Counted from the stretch's first letter, positions 1 through 5,634 are shown. The stretch: 5,973 bases of DNA from Candidatus Brocadiaceae bacterium (GCA_030018855.1 JASEHG010000128.1:1-5973), one strand, 5' to 3'. Numbers and translations: made by a program. Notes: generated by a model not told the origin, from the sequence alone.

Positions 1-55
1 CTTCGCTTCGCTCAGAATGACAGGACGTATCATTGAGACTTTTGCAGAGGTCTCA
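1..55. repeat. Partial dispersed intergenic repeat at window edge
   Basis: The first 22 bases (cttcgcttcgctcagaatga and the following bases) resemble a 'TTCGCTCAGAATGACA' type dispersed repeat that I recall from intergenic regions of many environmental bacterial genomes. It is followed by a 6-bp inverted repeat, tgagac (34-39) and gtctca (50-55), with a 10-nt loop. It lies just downstream of the minus-strand membrane protein gene. There is no T-run, so it is not a convincing terminator. It is cut by the left edge. Recognition as a repeat rests on memory of similar sequences, not on a second copy here. Confidence 0.4.
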
Positions 56-78
56 GGTTGTAAAGACAGGGCTTTGTT

Positions 79-1140
79 TTATAGTTCTGCAGGAGGAGAG
101 GTGGGCTCCCTCGCCATCTGCCCAAGACCCATACCCTCCCTCCACAGGAAGAAACTTCCCATAGTCAGGGTTACAAACAAATTGACTGTCCATAAGACAA
201 TGGCAAAGCTCTGGGCTACCGATGTCTCTACGTGGAAGATCTCAAGGGACTTTAGTACTGCCAGGTGGAAGACCCCTATATAGCCAGGTGCCTGAGGTAT
301 CGCTACGGCCAGCCCCGTGCACACCACTACCAGACACATCCCGGTGAAAGGTATCTCTATCCCAAAAGAGTAACCCAGGATATAAGTACCAGCTATAGAC
401 AAAAACCAGACGCCAAAAGAGAGGACAGATAACCATACTACCTGTTTTACACCTTTCAACACCTTCAGCCCTAAGACGAAGGATTCCAGGAGACTTATAA
501 TCTTTCCCTTAAGGTTGTGGGGCAGGAAGAAGAGGAATCGGCCAATAATGTCCATGGCCTGTTTGGAGTACAAGTCCAGGATAATGAATAAGAGGAGGCT
601 TACTACACACATTGCCCCCATTATCCCTATTCCGGATTTTATCTGGAGTAAGAAGTGCGCATCCTGAACCTCCTGTGGCGTAGGGTTTGTGCCGGCACCA
701 GTATGTACGGAAGGGATAAGGGCAAAGACCACGATGGCCAGGATAATCAGGCTCATAGAGTCTAGCAGTCTCTCCATTACTATCGTGGCAAAGACTGTGG
801 CCATTCCCAGGCCTTCTTTCTTCCCAAGGATTACCGTCCTTACTATTTCTCCGGCCCTGGCAGGTAAAAGGTTATTGGCCATAAAGCCAATGGCAGTGGC
901 AGAAAATATGTTTACAAAAGAGACCCTTTTTACTTCGGAGACAAGGCTCTGCCACCTAAGCACCCTGAGGACATAAACCAGGGCTAGCCCCAATAGACAG
1001 GGGAGGACATAGAAATATTTCGCCTCTCTTAGGGCCATGCCGACACGGCCCCACTCTATATCTCTAACAAAGAGCCAGAGGCAGATACCACTGATTAGAA
1101 ACCCAGAGCCTACCCAGACTGATTTACCTGTGATTCTCAT
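79..1140 (-). CDS. Flippase-like / lysylphosphatidylglycerol synthase TM-family integral membrane protein (UPF0104)
   Basis: This 353-residue multi-pass inner-membrane protein belongs to the LPG_synthase_TM family (related to AglD, the MprF membrane half and HpnL). Family members are linked to moving or modifying lipid-linked molecules; the substrate here is unknown. About eight hydrophobic segments are visible, near residues 8-25, 43-60, 76-92, 126-143, 171-190, 235-257, 265-283 and 311-333. Family signatures are NNLLPARAGE (89-98), VMERLLD (121-127) and the IPQAPGYIG loop (281-289). There is no C-terminal soluble aminoacyl-transferase domain, so it is not a full MprF. Length is normal for the stand-alone family. 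The ATG start is supported by AAGG (plus-strand 1146-1149), 5 nt upstream. It is divergently oriented from the cytochrome gene. Family assignment is firm; specific function is open. Confidence 0.88.
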   Translation of the reverse strand: MRITGKSVWVGSGFLISGICLWLFVRDIEWGRVGMALREAKYFYVLPCLLGLALVYVLRVLRWQSLVSEVKRVSFVNIFSATAIGFMANNLLPARAGEIVRTVILGKKEGLGMATVFATIVMERLLDSMSLIILAIVVFALIPSVHTGAGTNPTPQEVQDAHFLLQIKSGIGIMGAMCVVSLLLFIILDLYSKQAMDIIGRFLFFLPHNLKGKIISLLESFVLGLKVLKGVKQVVWLSVLSFGVWFLSIAGTYILGYSFGIEIPFTGMCLVVVCTGLAVAIPQAPGYIGVFHLAVLKSLEIFHVETSVAQSFAIVLWTVNLFVTLTMGSFFLWREGMGLGQMAREPTSPPAEL

Positions 1141-1225
1141 TTTAACCTTGTCTAGTGGCCAGATTGAAGATTCTGAATCCCGGACAAGGATTCTAACATA
1201 TTAGTTCTACCTTACAAGAGTGATA

Positions 1226-1252
1226 TTGATTTTGTCTGCGGTCTCGTATATT
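1226..1252 (+). promoter_or_regulatory. Weak candidate promoter in the divergent intergenic region
   Basis: TTGATT (1226-1231) and TATATT (1247-1252) form a sigma70-like pair, but with a short 15-bp spacer. If it is real, transcription would begin near 1259, after the TTG codon taken as the cytochrome start, and would favour a start further in. The rest of the 113-bp region (1141-1253) holds two small overlapping inverted repeats: ccttgtc/gacaagg (1146-1152, 1183-1189) and gaatcc/ggattc (1175-1180, 1188-1193). These could compete as hairpins or form an operator. Low confidence. Confidence 0.22.
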
Positions 1253-1253
1253 A

Positions 1254-1634
1254 TTGCCTAAACAAAAGATAGCGGAGGACGGAGATATACGTAATGTATT
1301 GCCTATAGTTATTCTGTTGGGATTTTTCCTTTGCCTTTCCGGGACTGTGCGGCCTGTCCTGAGCATAGGTGAAGGAGCGGAGATAGATACCAAGAAACTC
1401 TTCAAGACCCACTGCATTCCATGTCATGGTGAAGACGGTAAGGGTACTGACCTGGGGCAAGGCCTCGGTACCCCGGACTTTACTAACGCAGAGTGGCAGA
1501 AGACCAGGCCGGATACCCGCTTCGTTGAGCAGATACTTAACGGCTCTGAGAAGATGTTCCCCTTTAAGGATAAGTTAAACATGGAAGAGGTGCAGGCATT
1601 GGTGGTCTACGTCCGCCAATTCGCTCAGAAATAG
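1254..1634 (+). CDS. Monohaem class I cytochrome c, exported or membrane-anchored
   Basis: A 126-residue small electron carrier. A basic/acidic N-terminus is followed by a hydrophobic segment (about residues 15-30) that is either a cleaved signal peptide or a membrane anchor. It directs the haem domain to the periplasm. The haem-binding CIPCH motif is at 54-58 (Cys54 and Cys57 for covalent attachment, His58 axial ligand). Met101, in the context EKMFPFKDKL, fits the distal axial ligand, and the C-terminal helix EEVQALVVYVRQF is typical of class I cytochromes. The start is uncertain. TTG at 1254 has no good Shine-Dalgarno, and a second in-frame TTG at 1299 lies 14 nt after GGAG (1281-1284); no in-frame ATG precedes the hydrophobic segment. 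It is the first of three plus-strand genes, but the electron partner is not evident. Function as a cytochrome is secure; pathway unknown. Confidence 0.85.
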   Translation: MPKQKIAEDGDIRNVLPIVILLGFFLCLSGTVRPVLSIGEGAEIDTKKLFKTHCIPCHGEDGKGTDLGQGLGTPDFTNAEWQKTRPDTRFVEQILNGSEKMFPFKDKLNMEEVQALVVYVRQFAQK

Positions 1635-1641
1635 AAATATG

Positions 1642-1669
1642 GTAGGGGCACGTCGCAACGTGCCCCTAC
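1642..1669. repeat. 28-bp hairpin palindrome, copy 1
   Basis: A perfect inverted repeat: gtaggggcacgt (1642-1653), loop cgca, acgtgcccctac (1658-1669). It lies 7 nt after the cytochrome stop codon and ends 14 nt before the chosen SDR ATG, where a ribosome-binding site would be expected. It has the same architecture as the copies at 2445-2472 and 2583-2610. It lacks a T-run, so it is not a standard intrinsic terminator. It could instead stabilise mRNA ends or affect SDR translation (inference). Confidence 0.9.
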
Positions 1670-1683
1670 AACCTACATGTGCC

Positions 1684-2448
1684 ATGTGCATAGAACTCTT
1701 TCAATTAAGGAATAAAGTGGCCATTGTTACCGGGGCCAGCAGGGGCCTGGGCAAGTCAATGGCCATGGCCCTGGCAGAGGTAGGTGCCAACCTGGTCCTC
1801 GTGGGACGAGACAAGGAGAGACTAGAAGGGGCAGCCAGAGAGATAGCCGACTTTGGCGTAAAGACCCTCCCCGTGATAGCGGACGTTACCATGGCAGAAG
1901 GGGTAGAGGCAGTGGTCTCCAGGACGCTAGAAGAGTTCGGAAAGATTGATGTCCTCGTAAATAACGTGGGCACGTATTTAGGAAAACCCATCGTGGAGTC
2001 TACCCTTGAGGACTGGCACAATCTAATAAACACCAACCTCACCAGCACCTATCTCTGTTCCAGGGCGGTGGGGAGACACATGGTGGAGAGGCAAAGGGGC
2101 AAGGTGATAAATATGGCGGCGGCCCTGGGCGCATTAGGGGCCAACAACGCCAGCGCCTATTGCGCCAGTAAGGGGGGAGTAATCCAGCTCACCAGGGCCC
2201 TGGCGGTGGAATGGGCCAGATACAATATCAACGTCAACGCCATTGCCCCGGGGACTATGGAGACGGAACTGACCAAGGCCATGCTGGAAGACCCTGCAGT
2301 GAGAAAGGCCGTTACGGGAAAGATTCCGATGAAGAGGACAGGCCAGCCAGGAGACCTCGCAGGGGTGGTCATATTCCTGGCCTCACAGGCCTCTGACTAC
2401 ATAACAGGTCAGACCATCTTTGTGGATGGAGGATTCTCCATATTGTAG
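1684..2448 (+). CDS. Classical SDR-family NAD(P)-dependent oxidoreductase lacking the catalytic Ser
   Basis: A 254-residue cytosolic Rossmann-fold protein of usual classical-SDR length, resembling FabG / gluconate 5-dehydrogenase / KduD-type enzymes. The cofactor motif TGASRGLG is at 16-23, the NNVG motif at 93-96 (usually NNAG), the active-site Asn at about 118 (NTNLTS), and YCASK at 159-163 gives Tyr159 and Lys163. The C-terminus ITGQTIFVDGGF is standard. GRD after strand beta2 (41-43) hints at NADPH preference. Oddity: aligned to FabG without gaps, the catalytic Ser position (13 before Tyr) is Ala146, within NMAAALGALG. ATG 1684 was chosen because the protein then begins at the family-typical LFQLRNKVAIVTG. 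The upstream in-frame ATG at 1639 would translate hairpin copy 1 into 15 extra residues. No clear Shine-Dalgarno is seen for either start. The stop codon TAG lies inside hairpin copy 2. Substrate unknown. Confidence 0.88.
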   Translation: MCIELFQLRNKVAIVTGASRGLGKSMAMALAEVGANLVLVGRDKERLEGAAREIADFGVKTLPVIADVTMAEGVEAVVSRTLEEFGKIDVLVNNVGTYLGKPIVESTLEDWHNLINTNLTSTYLCSRAVGRHMVERQRGKVINMAAALGALGANNASAYCASKGGVIQLTRALAVEWARYNINVNAIAPGTMETELTKAMLEDPAVRKAVTGKIPMKRTGQPGDLAGVVIFLASQASDYITGQTIFVDGGFSIL

Positions 2449-2472
2449 GGGCAATTAATGAATTGCCCCTAC
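2445..2472. repeat. 28-bp hairpin palindrome, copy 2, containing the SDR stop codon
   Basis: A perfect inverted repeat: gtaggggcaatt (2445-2456), loop aatg, aattgcccctac (2461-2472). The SDR stop codon TAG (2446-2448) is made by its second to fourth bases, so the end of the SDR gene appears to be set by the element. A TTG at 2463, in frame with the propeller gene, also lies in its right arm. The outer 8 bp match copies 1 and 3; the inner 4 bp differ but still pair. Confidence 0.9.
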
Positions 2473-2507
2473 CCGAAGGAACCCGGCGGATTGCCCCTGC
2501 TCTTGGC

Positions 2508-3752
2508 ATGACCCTAGACATGGCCCCACCTCCTGGTAGTGTACAACGGTATCTCCTGGGGTATCTCCTGGCGAGTCTTTTAGTAGGGGCGTATTGCGAT
2601 ACGCCCCTACCCTACGGGCCTGTAGTGGCCGAGGCGAACCACGAGACAACGGGCGATACCCCATGGCCCCCCTGGCCCCCATGGCCAATGTTCAGATGCG
2701 ACCCCGCGCATTCTGGCAGTAGCACCTATCGTGGGATAAAAGAGGGGGTGCTCAGGTGGCGGTTCCCCGTAATGGGTAAAGTCACCTCGTCTCCTGCCAT
2801 TGGTGCAGATGGCACCATTTACATAGGCTCTGAGGACGGTCAGCTCTATGCCTTCACGCCAGAGGGTGAGAAGAAATGGAGTTTCTCTGCCCAAAAGGGT
2901 ATAACTTCCTCCCCTGCCATCAGCCCCACCGGTAATATCTACATAGGCTCCAGAGACTGTAACCTTTACGCCCTAAGGCCCGATGGTACACTACTCTGGA
3001 GTTACAAGACTGGGGACAGCATACTCTCCTCCCCCGTTATTGGCCCCGAGGGGACTATCTATATCGGCTCCAGTGATTATAAACTCTACGCCCTCAGCCC
3101 CGAGGGGAGACACCTCTGGGAATATGACACCCACAGCCCCATAAGCTCTAGCCCATGCCTATCTCCTGACGGCACAATATTTCTTGGTACAAATGGAGGA
3201 CTACTATTTGCCTTTAGCCCTAATGGGGGGCTTAAATGGAGCAAGCGGTATGGTAGAGACATTTATTCCTCTTTTTCCTCACCTACCGCAGGTCCTAAGG
3301 GAGGGGTTTATATAGGCTCTGAGAACGGCAGGTTGTATGGTTTTACGCACGGAGGGGAGGTGGTGCTGAGGGTACAGACCGGGAAGGCTATCCAGTGTTC
3401 TATAGCCCTGGGGCCGGACGGTACCCTCTACTTTGGCTCTTATGACAAGAATTTTTATGCCGTTGGCCCAGACGGGAACTTGAAGTGGTCCTACAAGACG
3501 GGGGGCTGGATTGAGTCCTCTCCAGCCCTGGGCGCAGACGGTTCAGTTTATTTTGGTGCCGCAGAACTGGACGAGGGGGGACAGCGTGTGGGGAAACTTT
3601 ATGCACTCAACCCGCAGGGCCAACTTACGTGGAGTTTCAGGACCGAGGACTGGGTAGAGTCCTCCCCCGCCATAGGCCCCGATGGCACCATATACTTTGG
3701 GGCTAACGACCACTACGTCTATGCAATAGGCAGCCCGCAGGGTAGGAATTAG
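2508..3752 (+). CDS. Exported PQQ-type (BamB-like) beta-propeller protein
   Basis: A 414-residue protein from ATG 2508. A hydrophobic N-terminal stretch (YLLGYLLASLL, followed by a region ending VVAEA) looks like an export signal, so the propeller likely works in the periplasm or at the cell surface. After a W-P-P repeat (WPPWPPWPMF) comes the typical domain opening WPMFR-DPAHSG. Eight repeats follow, of the form SSPAIGpdGTIYiGs-d-kLYAl-pdG-l-W, consistent with an eight-bladed propeller. Blade 6 is degenerate (QCSIALG), and blade 7 carries an insert (AELDEGGQRVG). No quinoprotein dehydrogenase catalytic or haem domain is present, so it is probably a binding or scaffold protein rather than an alcohol dehydrogenase. 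The start is uncertain. An in-frame TTG at 2463 lies inside hairpin copy 2, ATG 2520 is an alternative, and none has a good Shine-Dalgarno. The signal region contains both a 12-bp duplication and hairpin copy 3. Specific ligand unknown. Confidence 0.85.
   Translation: MTLDMAPPPGSVQRYLLGYLLASLLVGAYCDTPLPYGPVVAEANHETTGDTPWPPWPPWPMFRCDPAHSGSSTYRGIKEGVLRWRFPVMGKVTSSPAIGADGTIYIGSEDGQLYAFTPEGEKKWSFSAQKGITSSPAISPTGNIYIGSRDCNLYALRPDGTLLWSYKTGDSILSSPVIGPEGTIYIGSSDYKLYALSPEGRHLWEYDTHSPISSSPCLSPDGTIFLGTNGGLLFAFSPNGGLKWSKRYGRDIYSSFSSPTAGPKGGVYIGSENGRLYGFTHGGEVVLRVQTGKAIQCSIALGPDGTLYFGSYDKNFYAVGPDGNLKWSYKTGGWIESSPALGADGSVYFGAAELDEGGQRVGKLYALNPQGQLTWSFRTEDWVESSPAIGPDGTIYFGANDHYVYAIGSPQGRN
2548..2571 (+). 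repeat. 12-bp exact tandem duplication in the signal peptide
   Basis: The sequence ggtatctcctgg occurs twice back to back (2548-2559 and 2560-2571). In the propeller frame it yields Y-L-L-G-Y-L-L-A, doubling part of the hydrophobic core of the export signal. The unit is a multiple of three, so the frame is kept. Confidence 0.88.
2583..2610. repeat. 28-bp hairpin palindrome, copy 3, inside the propeller coding region
   Basis: A perfect inverted repeat: gtaggggcgtat (2583-2594), loop tgcg, atacgcccctac (2599-2610). Read on the other strand its loop is cgca, as in copy 1, so copy 3 sits in the opposite orientation. It is translated in the propeller frame as V-G-A-Y-C-D-T-P-L plus one base of the next codon, between the hydrophobic core and the likely cleavage region of the signal peptide. 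Its 28-bp length is not a multiple of three, so its arrival must have involved extra bases or predated this frame. Confidence 0.9.
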
Positions 3753-3779
3753 GGGGCAGGGAGTAGGGATTAGGGAGTA
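3752..3779 (+). repeat. G-rich 7-bp tandem array 1 (four units, G-quadruplex-capable)
   Basis: Four successive 7-mers are gggggca, gggagta, gggatta and gggagta. Four runs of at least three G separated by 4-nt loops meet the usual G-quadruplex pattern on the plus strand. The first G is the last base of the propeller stop codon TAG. It lies between the convergent propeller and hydrolase genes. The stretch to 3814 has no gene and no T-rich intrinsic terminator. Confidence 0.8.
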
Positions 3780-3800
3780 GCAAGAAGAAAAAGGATACGG

Positions 3801-3834
3801 AATCTGAATTCTGACTACTGAGTTCTGTATTCTG
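3801..3834. repeat. TTCTGA-rich degenerate repeat at the hydrolase 3' end
   Basis: The stretch contains repeated variants of (a/g)ttctga, such as aattctga, agttctg and tattctga. This style of 'attctgaattctgac' tract is common in intergenic DNA of some environmental bacterial genomes (from memory). The hydrolase stop codon (minus strand, 3815-3817) and its last residues, S-E-Y-R-T-Q, are encoded within it, so the tail of that protein is repeat-derived. Confidence 0.5.
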
Positions 3835-4774
3835 AGGCTGGTCCCTGACTAACCCCTACTAAAGATGGACTTGCGGATTCATCCTCTCCGCTTCTTAAGA
3901 AACCCCTCACCGCCTTGAAGAGTAAGGCCTTTTCTCTGTCAAACATCATCACATGATTACTGCGTTTCAGCCATACGAGCTTTTTCTCCATAGAGCGGGC
4001 ATAGTGGAAGATATAAAAAGCACTGAAGGGGGCGGCCACTAGGTCTTTCCTTGAGTGGACCACCAGGAGGGGGGAGTGGACGTTGTCAAGCGATGTCTTG
4101 GTTGCCTTAATAAGTTCGCCCAGGGTTTTTATTGTCGTTATGGGGAAATGGGAGACAGTGGGGAACATGAGATGACCCTTTAATTCCTCGGAATGTATGG
4201 GCCATCTCTTGCGGACGGTCTTTACCCTGGTAAAGAGTTTCTCCGTCACCTCCAGCAGTTTCTTAAGGGGAAAATGCTCGCTAATTATAAACATAGGGGT
4301 TGAGAGGCTGGCTACCCTATCCACTGGGTAATGACTGCTTAACTTCAAGGCCAGGAGCCCTCCAGTGGAAAAGCCCACTACGGAGACGTGCTCAAAATCC
4401 CGCCGCAACTTTAAATACTCTCTTTCTACCTTTCTGTACCAGTCTAGCCAGTGGACGGCCCCCAGGGCCTCCGTGCCTTCACAATGACCTGGTAAGAGTA
4501 TCCCCCTGACGGTAAAGCCGGAAGGGGCAAGTCGCTCTCCCAACTCTTTCATCTGGATGGGACCGCAACCCAGGCCGTGGATTAATAGGCATGCCCTGGG
4601 ACCATTCCCCAGGGTGAACTCCCTACTGTAAAGGGCGATATCTTTAATTAAAGGAAGCCCTCCTCCGGGACGAATCCGCTTGAGGAGCGAGCCAAAGTCC
4701 TGTATCCTCCTGAGGTGGAGAAGGGGAAACGAATCTGTTCGCAAAGGACTGCCCCAATCCTTAAATATTTTCAT
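3815..4774 (-). CDS. Alpha/beta-hydrolase, carboxylesterase or monoacylglycerol-lipase-like
   Basis: A 319-residue serine hydrolase with a visible catalytic triad: nucleophile elbow GFSTG (134-138, Ser136), Asp244 in HSRKDLV, and His274 in KRSNHVMMF. HGLG (66-69) is the oxyanion-hole region, and LLPGHCEG (93-100) is typical of Est30-like carboxylesterases and monoacylglycerol lipases. The core fold spans about 60-295. The first 55 residues are an extra N-terminal region without a clear signal peptide, so it is probably cytosolic. ATG 4774 overlaps the acyltransferase stop by four bases (ATGA) and has AGGGG (plus-strand 4780-4784) 5 nt upstream, indicating translational coupling. Next to a PlsC-type enzyme, an acyl-ester or lysolipid substrate is plausible (inference). 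The last residues come from a repeat tract. Confidence 0.85.
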   Translation of the reverse strand: MKIFKDWGSPLRTDSFPLLHLRRIQDFGSLLKRIRPGGGLPLIKDIALYSREFTLGNGPRACLLIHGLGCGPIQMKELGERLAPSGFTVRGILLPGHCEGTEALGAVHWLDWYRKVEREYLKLRRDFEHVSVVGFSTGGLLALKLSSHYPVDRVASLSTPMFIISEHFPLKKLLEVTEKLFTRVKTVRKRWPIHSEELKGHLMFPTVSHFPITTIKTLGELIKATKTSLDNVHSPLLVVHSRKDLVAAPFSAFYIFHYARSMEKKLVWLKRSNHVMMFDREKALLFKAVRGFLRSGEDESASPSLVGVSQGPASEYRTQ

Positions 4775-5550
4775 GACAGCCCCTTTATCCTCTCCATTAT
4801 CAAGTCAGTCATCCTCCTCAGCGCCTCTTTATTGGGCTTTCCTGCACCATTGAAAGGGATAGGCTCCCCATAAGTTACGGTTATCTTTACAAAGCGAGGG
4901 AAGATTGCCCCTTTGGGCAGGGCCTCCTTAGCCCCAGATATCTTAGCAGGTAAGACGGGAATATGACTCCTGGAGGAAAGCATAGCCACCCCGGGGTTTC
5001 CATGCCAGGCCTCCACACGACCATTATCCCATCCCTCTGGGAAGATGGCTATAACCCCTGACTCCTTCAGCACCTCCAGCCCCCTGACAAATGCCTCCTT
5101 GTTGAGTCCCTTCTCCTTTAGAGGTATAGCCTTGTGCATACGATAGAACCACCAGCCCAGCCCCTTATAGAAGGCAAAACTCACCATATAGGTTATCCTC
5201 CTGGGGAAGGCTATCTGGAGTATCCAGGGGTCTAGATGGCTGTGGTGGTTAGCCGCTAGTATTATTGGACCCTCCCTAGGAATCCGCTCTGGATACTTAA
5301 CCTCCAGTTTAAAAAAGAGCCTCACCACCGGGTAAGAGAGTACCCACACTACCCTGTACATCCACTCCCCCAGGAACTCGTAGAAAGCTACTATCTTTCG
5401 TTTAAACCGCCTGCCCCAAGGACTGCGGCCATTGTCCGAGAAAGTCCGCCTCCCTCCTCCCTTCCCTGTTCCTTCGCTCTTACCTCTTTCAGGGACAGGG
5501 CTTCGGCCCAAGGACGGGTCTATGGAAGGTATAGCATCTCTCTTAAACAC
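4771..5550 (-). CDS. PlsC-family 1-acyl-glycerol-phosphate acyltransferase-like protein
   Basis: A 259-residue membrane-associated acyltransferase of the LPLAT/PlsC family, which transfers acyl chains to lysophosphatidic acid or related acceptors in glycerolipid synthesis. The catalytic H-X4-D motif is NHHSHLD (101-107; His102, Asp107). The acceptor-binding FPEG is at 170-173, in the variant FPEGWDNG rather than FPEGTRS, and VLPAKI (199-204) fits motif IV. The usual motif II Arg is not obvious (AIPLKEKG at 141-148), so the acceptor may differ from classical PlsC. A membrane-associated segment lies near 64-80. The first 50 residues are a basic, Gly/Arg-rich extension. GTG 5550 is supported by GGAG (plus-strand 5558-5561) at 7-nt spacing and by a strong promoter. 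An internal ATG at 5361 preceded by GGGGGAG would give a compact 196-residue form. First gene of the operon with the hydrolase. Confidence 0.85.
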   Translation of the reverse strand: MFKRDAIPSIDPSLGRSPVPERGKSEGTGKGGGRRTFSDNGRSPWGRRFKRKIVAFYEFLGEWMYRVVWVLSYPVVRLFFKLEVKYPERIPREGPIILAANHHSHLDPWILQIAFPRRITYMVSFAFYKGLGWWFYRMHKAIPLKEKGLNKEAFVRGLEVLKESGVIAIFPEGWDNGRVEAWHGNPGVAMLSSRSHIPVLPAKISGAKEALPKGAIFPRFVKITVTYGEPIPFNGAGKPNKEALRRMTDLIMERIKGLS

Positions 5551-5557
5551 AGCAAAT

Positions 5558-5561
5558 CTCC
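5558..5561 (-). promoter_or_regulatory. Shine-Dalgarno site supporting the GTG start of the acyltransferase
   Basis: On the minus strand AACGGAG is followed by ATTTGCT and then GTG, a 7-nt spacing. This is one of the best ribosome-binding sites in the window and favours GTG 5550 over internal starts. The leader also holds a 5-bp hairpin, cctct/agagg (5572-5576, 5583-5587). On the minus strand its loop is GGAGAT, echoing the Shine-Dalgarno. Confidence 0.65.
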
Positions 5562-5605
5562 GTTAGGTACACCTCTATCTCCAGAGGCCAACTATTCTTG
5601 AGTGG

Positions 5606-5634
5606 ATTATAACAACCACCAAAGGCTTCATCAA
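5606..5634 (-). promoter_or_regulatory. Sigma70-type promoter for the acyltransferase-hydrolase operon
   Basis: On the minus strand, -35 TTGATG (plus-strand 5629-5634) and a consensus -10 TATAAT (5606-5611) are separated by exactly 17 bp. Transcription would start near 5599, giving a leader of about 50 nt before GTG 5550. The match is strong and correctly placed. It is a prediction from sequence only. Confidence 0.72.

Noticed and set aside
17..283. Plus-strand reading frame opposite the membrane protein
   Set aside because: It overlaps the 3' end of a well-supported gene on the other strand and has no recognisable protein features.
79..1140. Full MprF-type lysyl-phosphatidylglycerol synthase
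   Set aside because: The soluble C-terminal transferase domain is absent; only the transmembrane family domain is present.
2568..2600. Lipobox around Cys45 (counted from TTG 2463) of the propeller protein
   Set aside because: The residue before the Cys is Tyr (GAYC), which does not fit a lipobox, and the Cys is encoded by the inserted palindrome.
1642..2610. The 28-bp hairpins as intrinsic terminators
   Set aside because: None is followed by a T-run, one lies inside a coding region, and the genes on both sides run in the same direction.
1642..2610. The hairpins as a CRISPR array
   Set aside because: Spacing is irregular (about 800 and 140 bp), the intervening DNA is coding, and the repeat core varies.
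2607..2894. Minus-strand frame over the start of the propeller gene
   Set aside because: It is antisense to the repeat-bearing propeller coding region and shows no family motif; likely a by-product of GC-rich codons.
2508..3752. Quinoprotein alcohol dehydrogenase
   Set aside because: Only short PQQ-type propeller repeats are present. The protein is too short and lacks the catalytic and haem regions of these enzymes.
4594..4614. 7-bp inverted repeat ccctggg/cccaggg
   Set aside because: It lies within the hydrolase coding region, its codons fit the conserved protein frame, and it has no partner copies.
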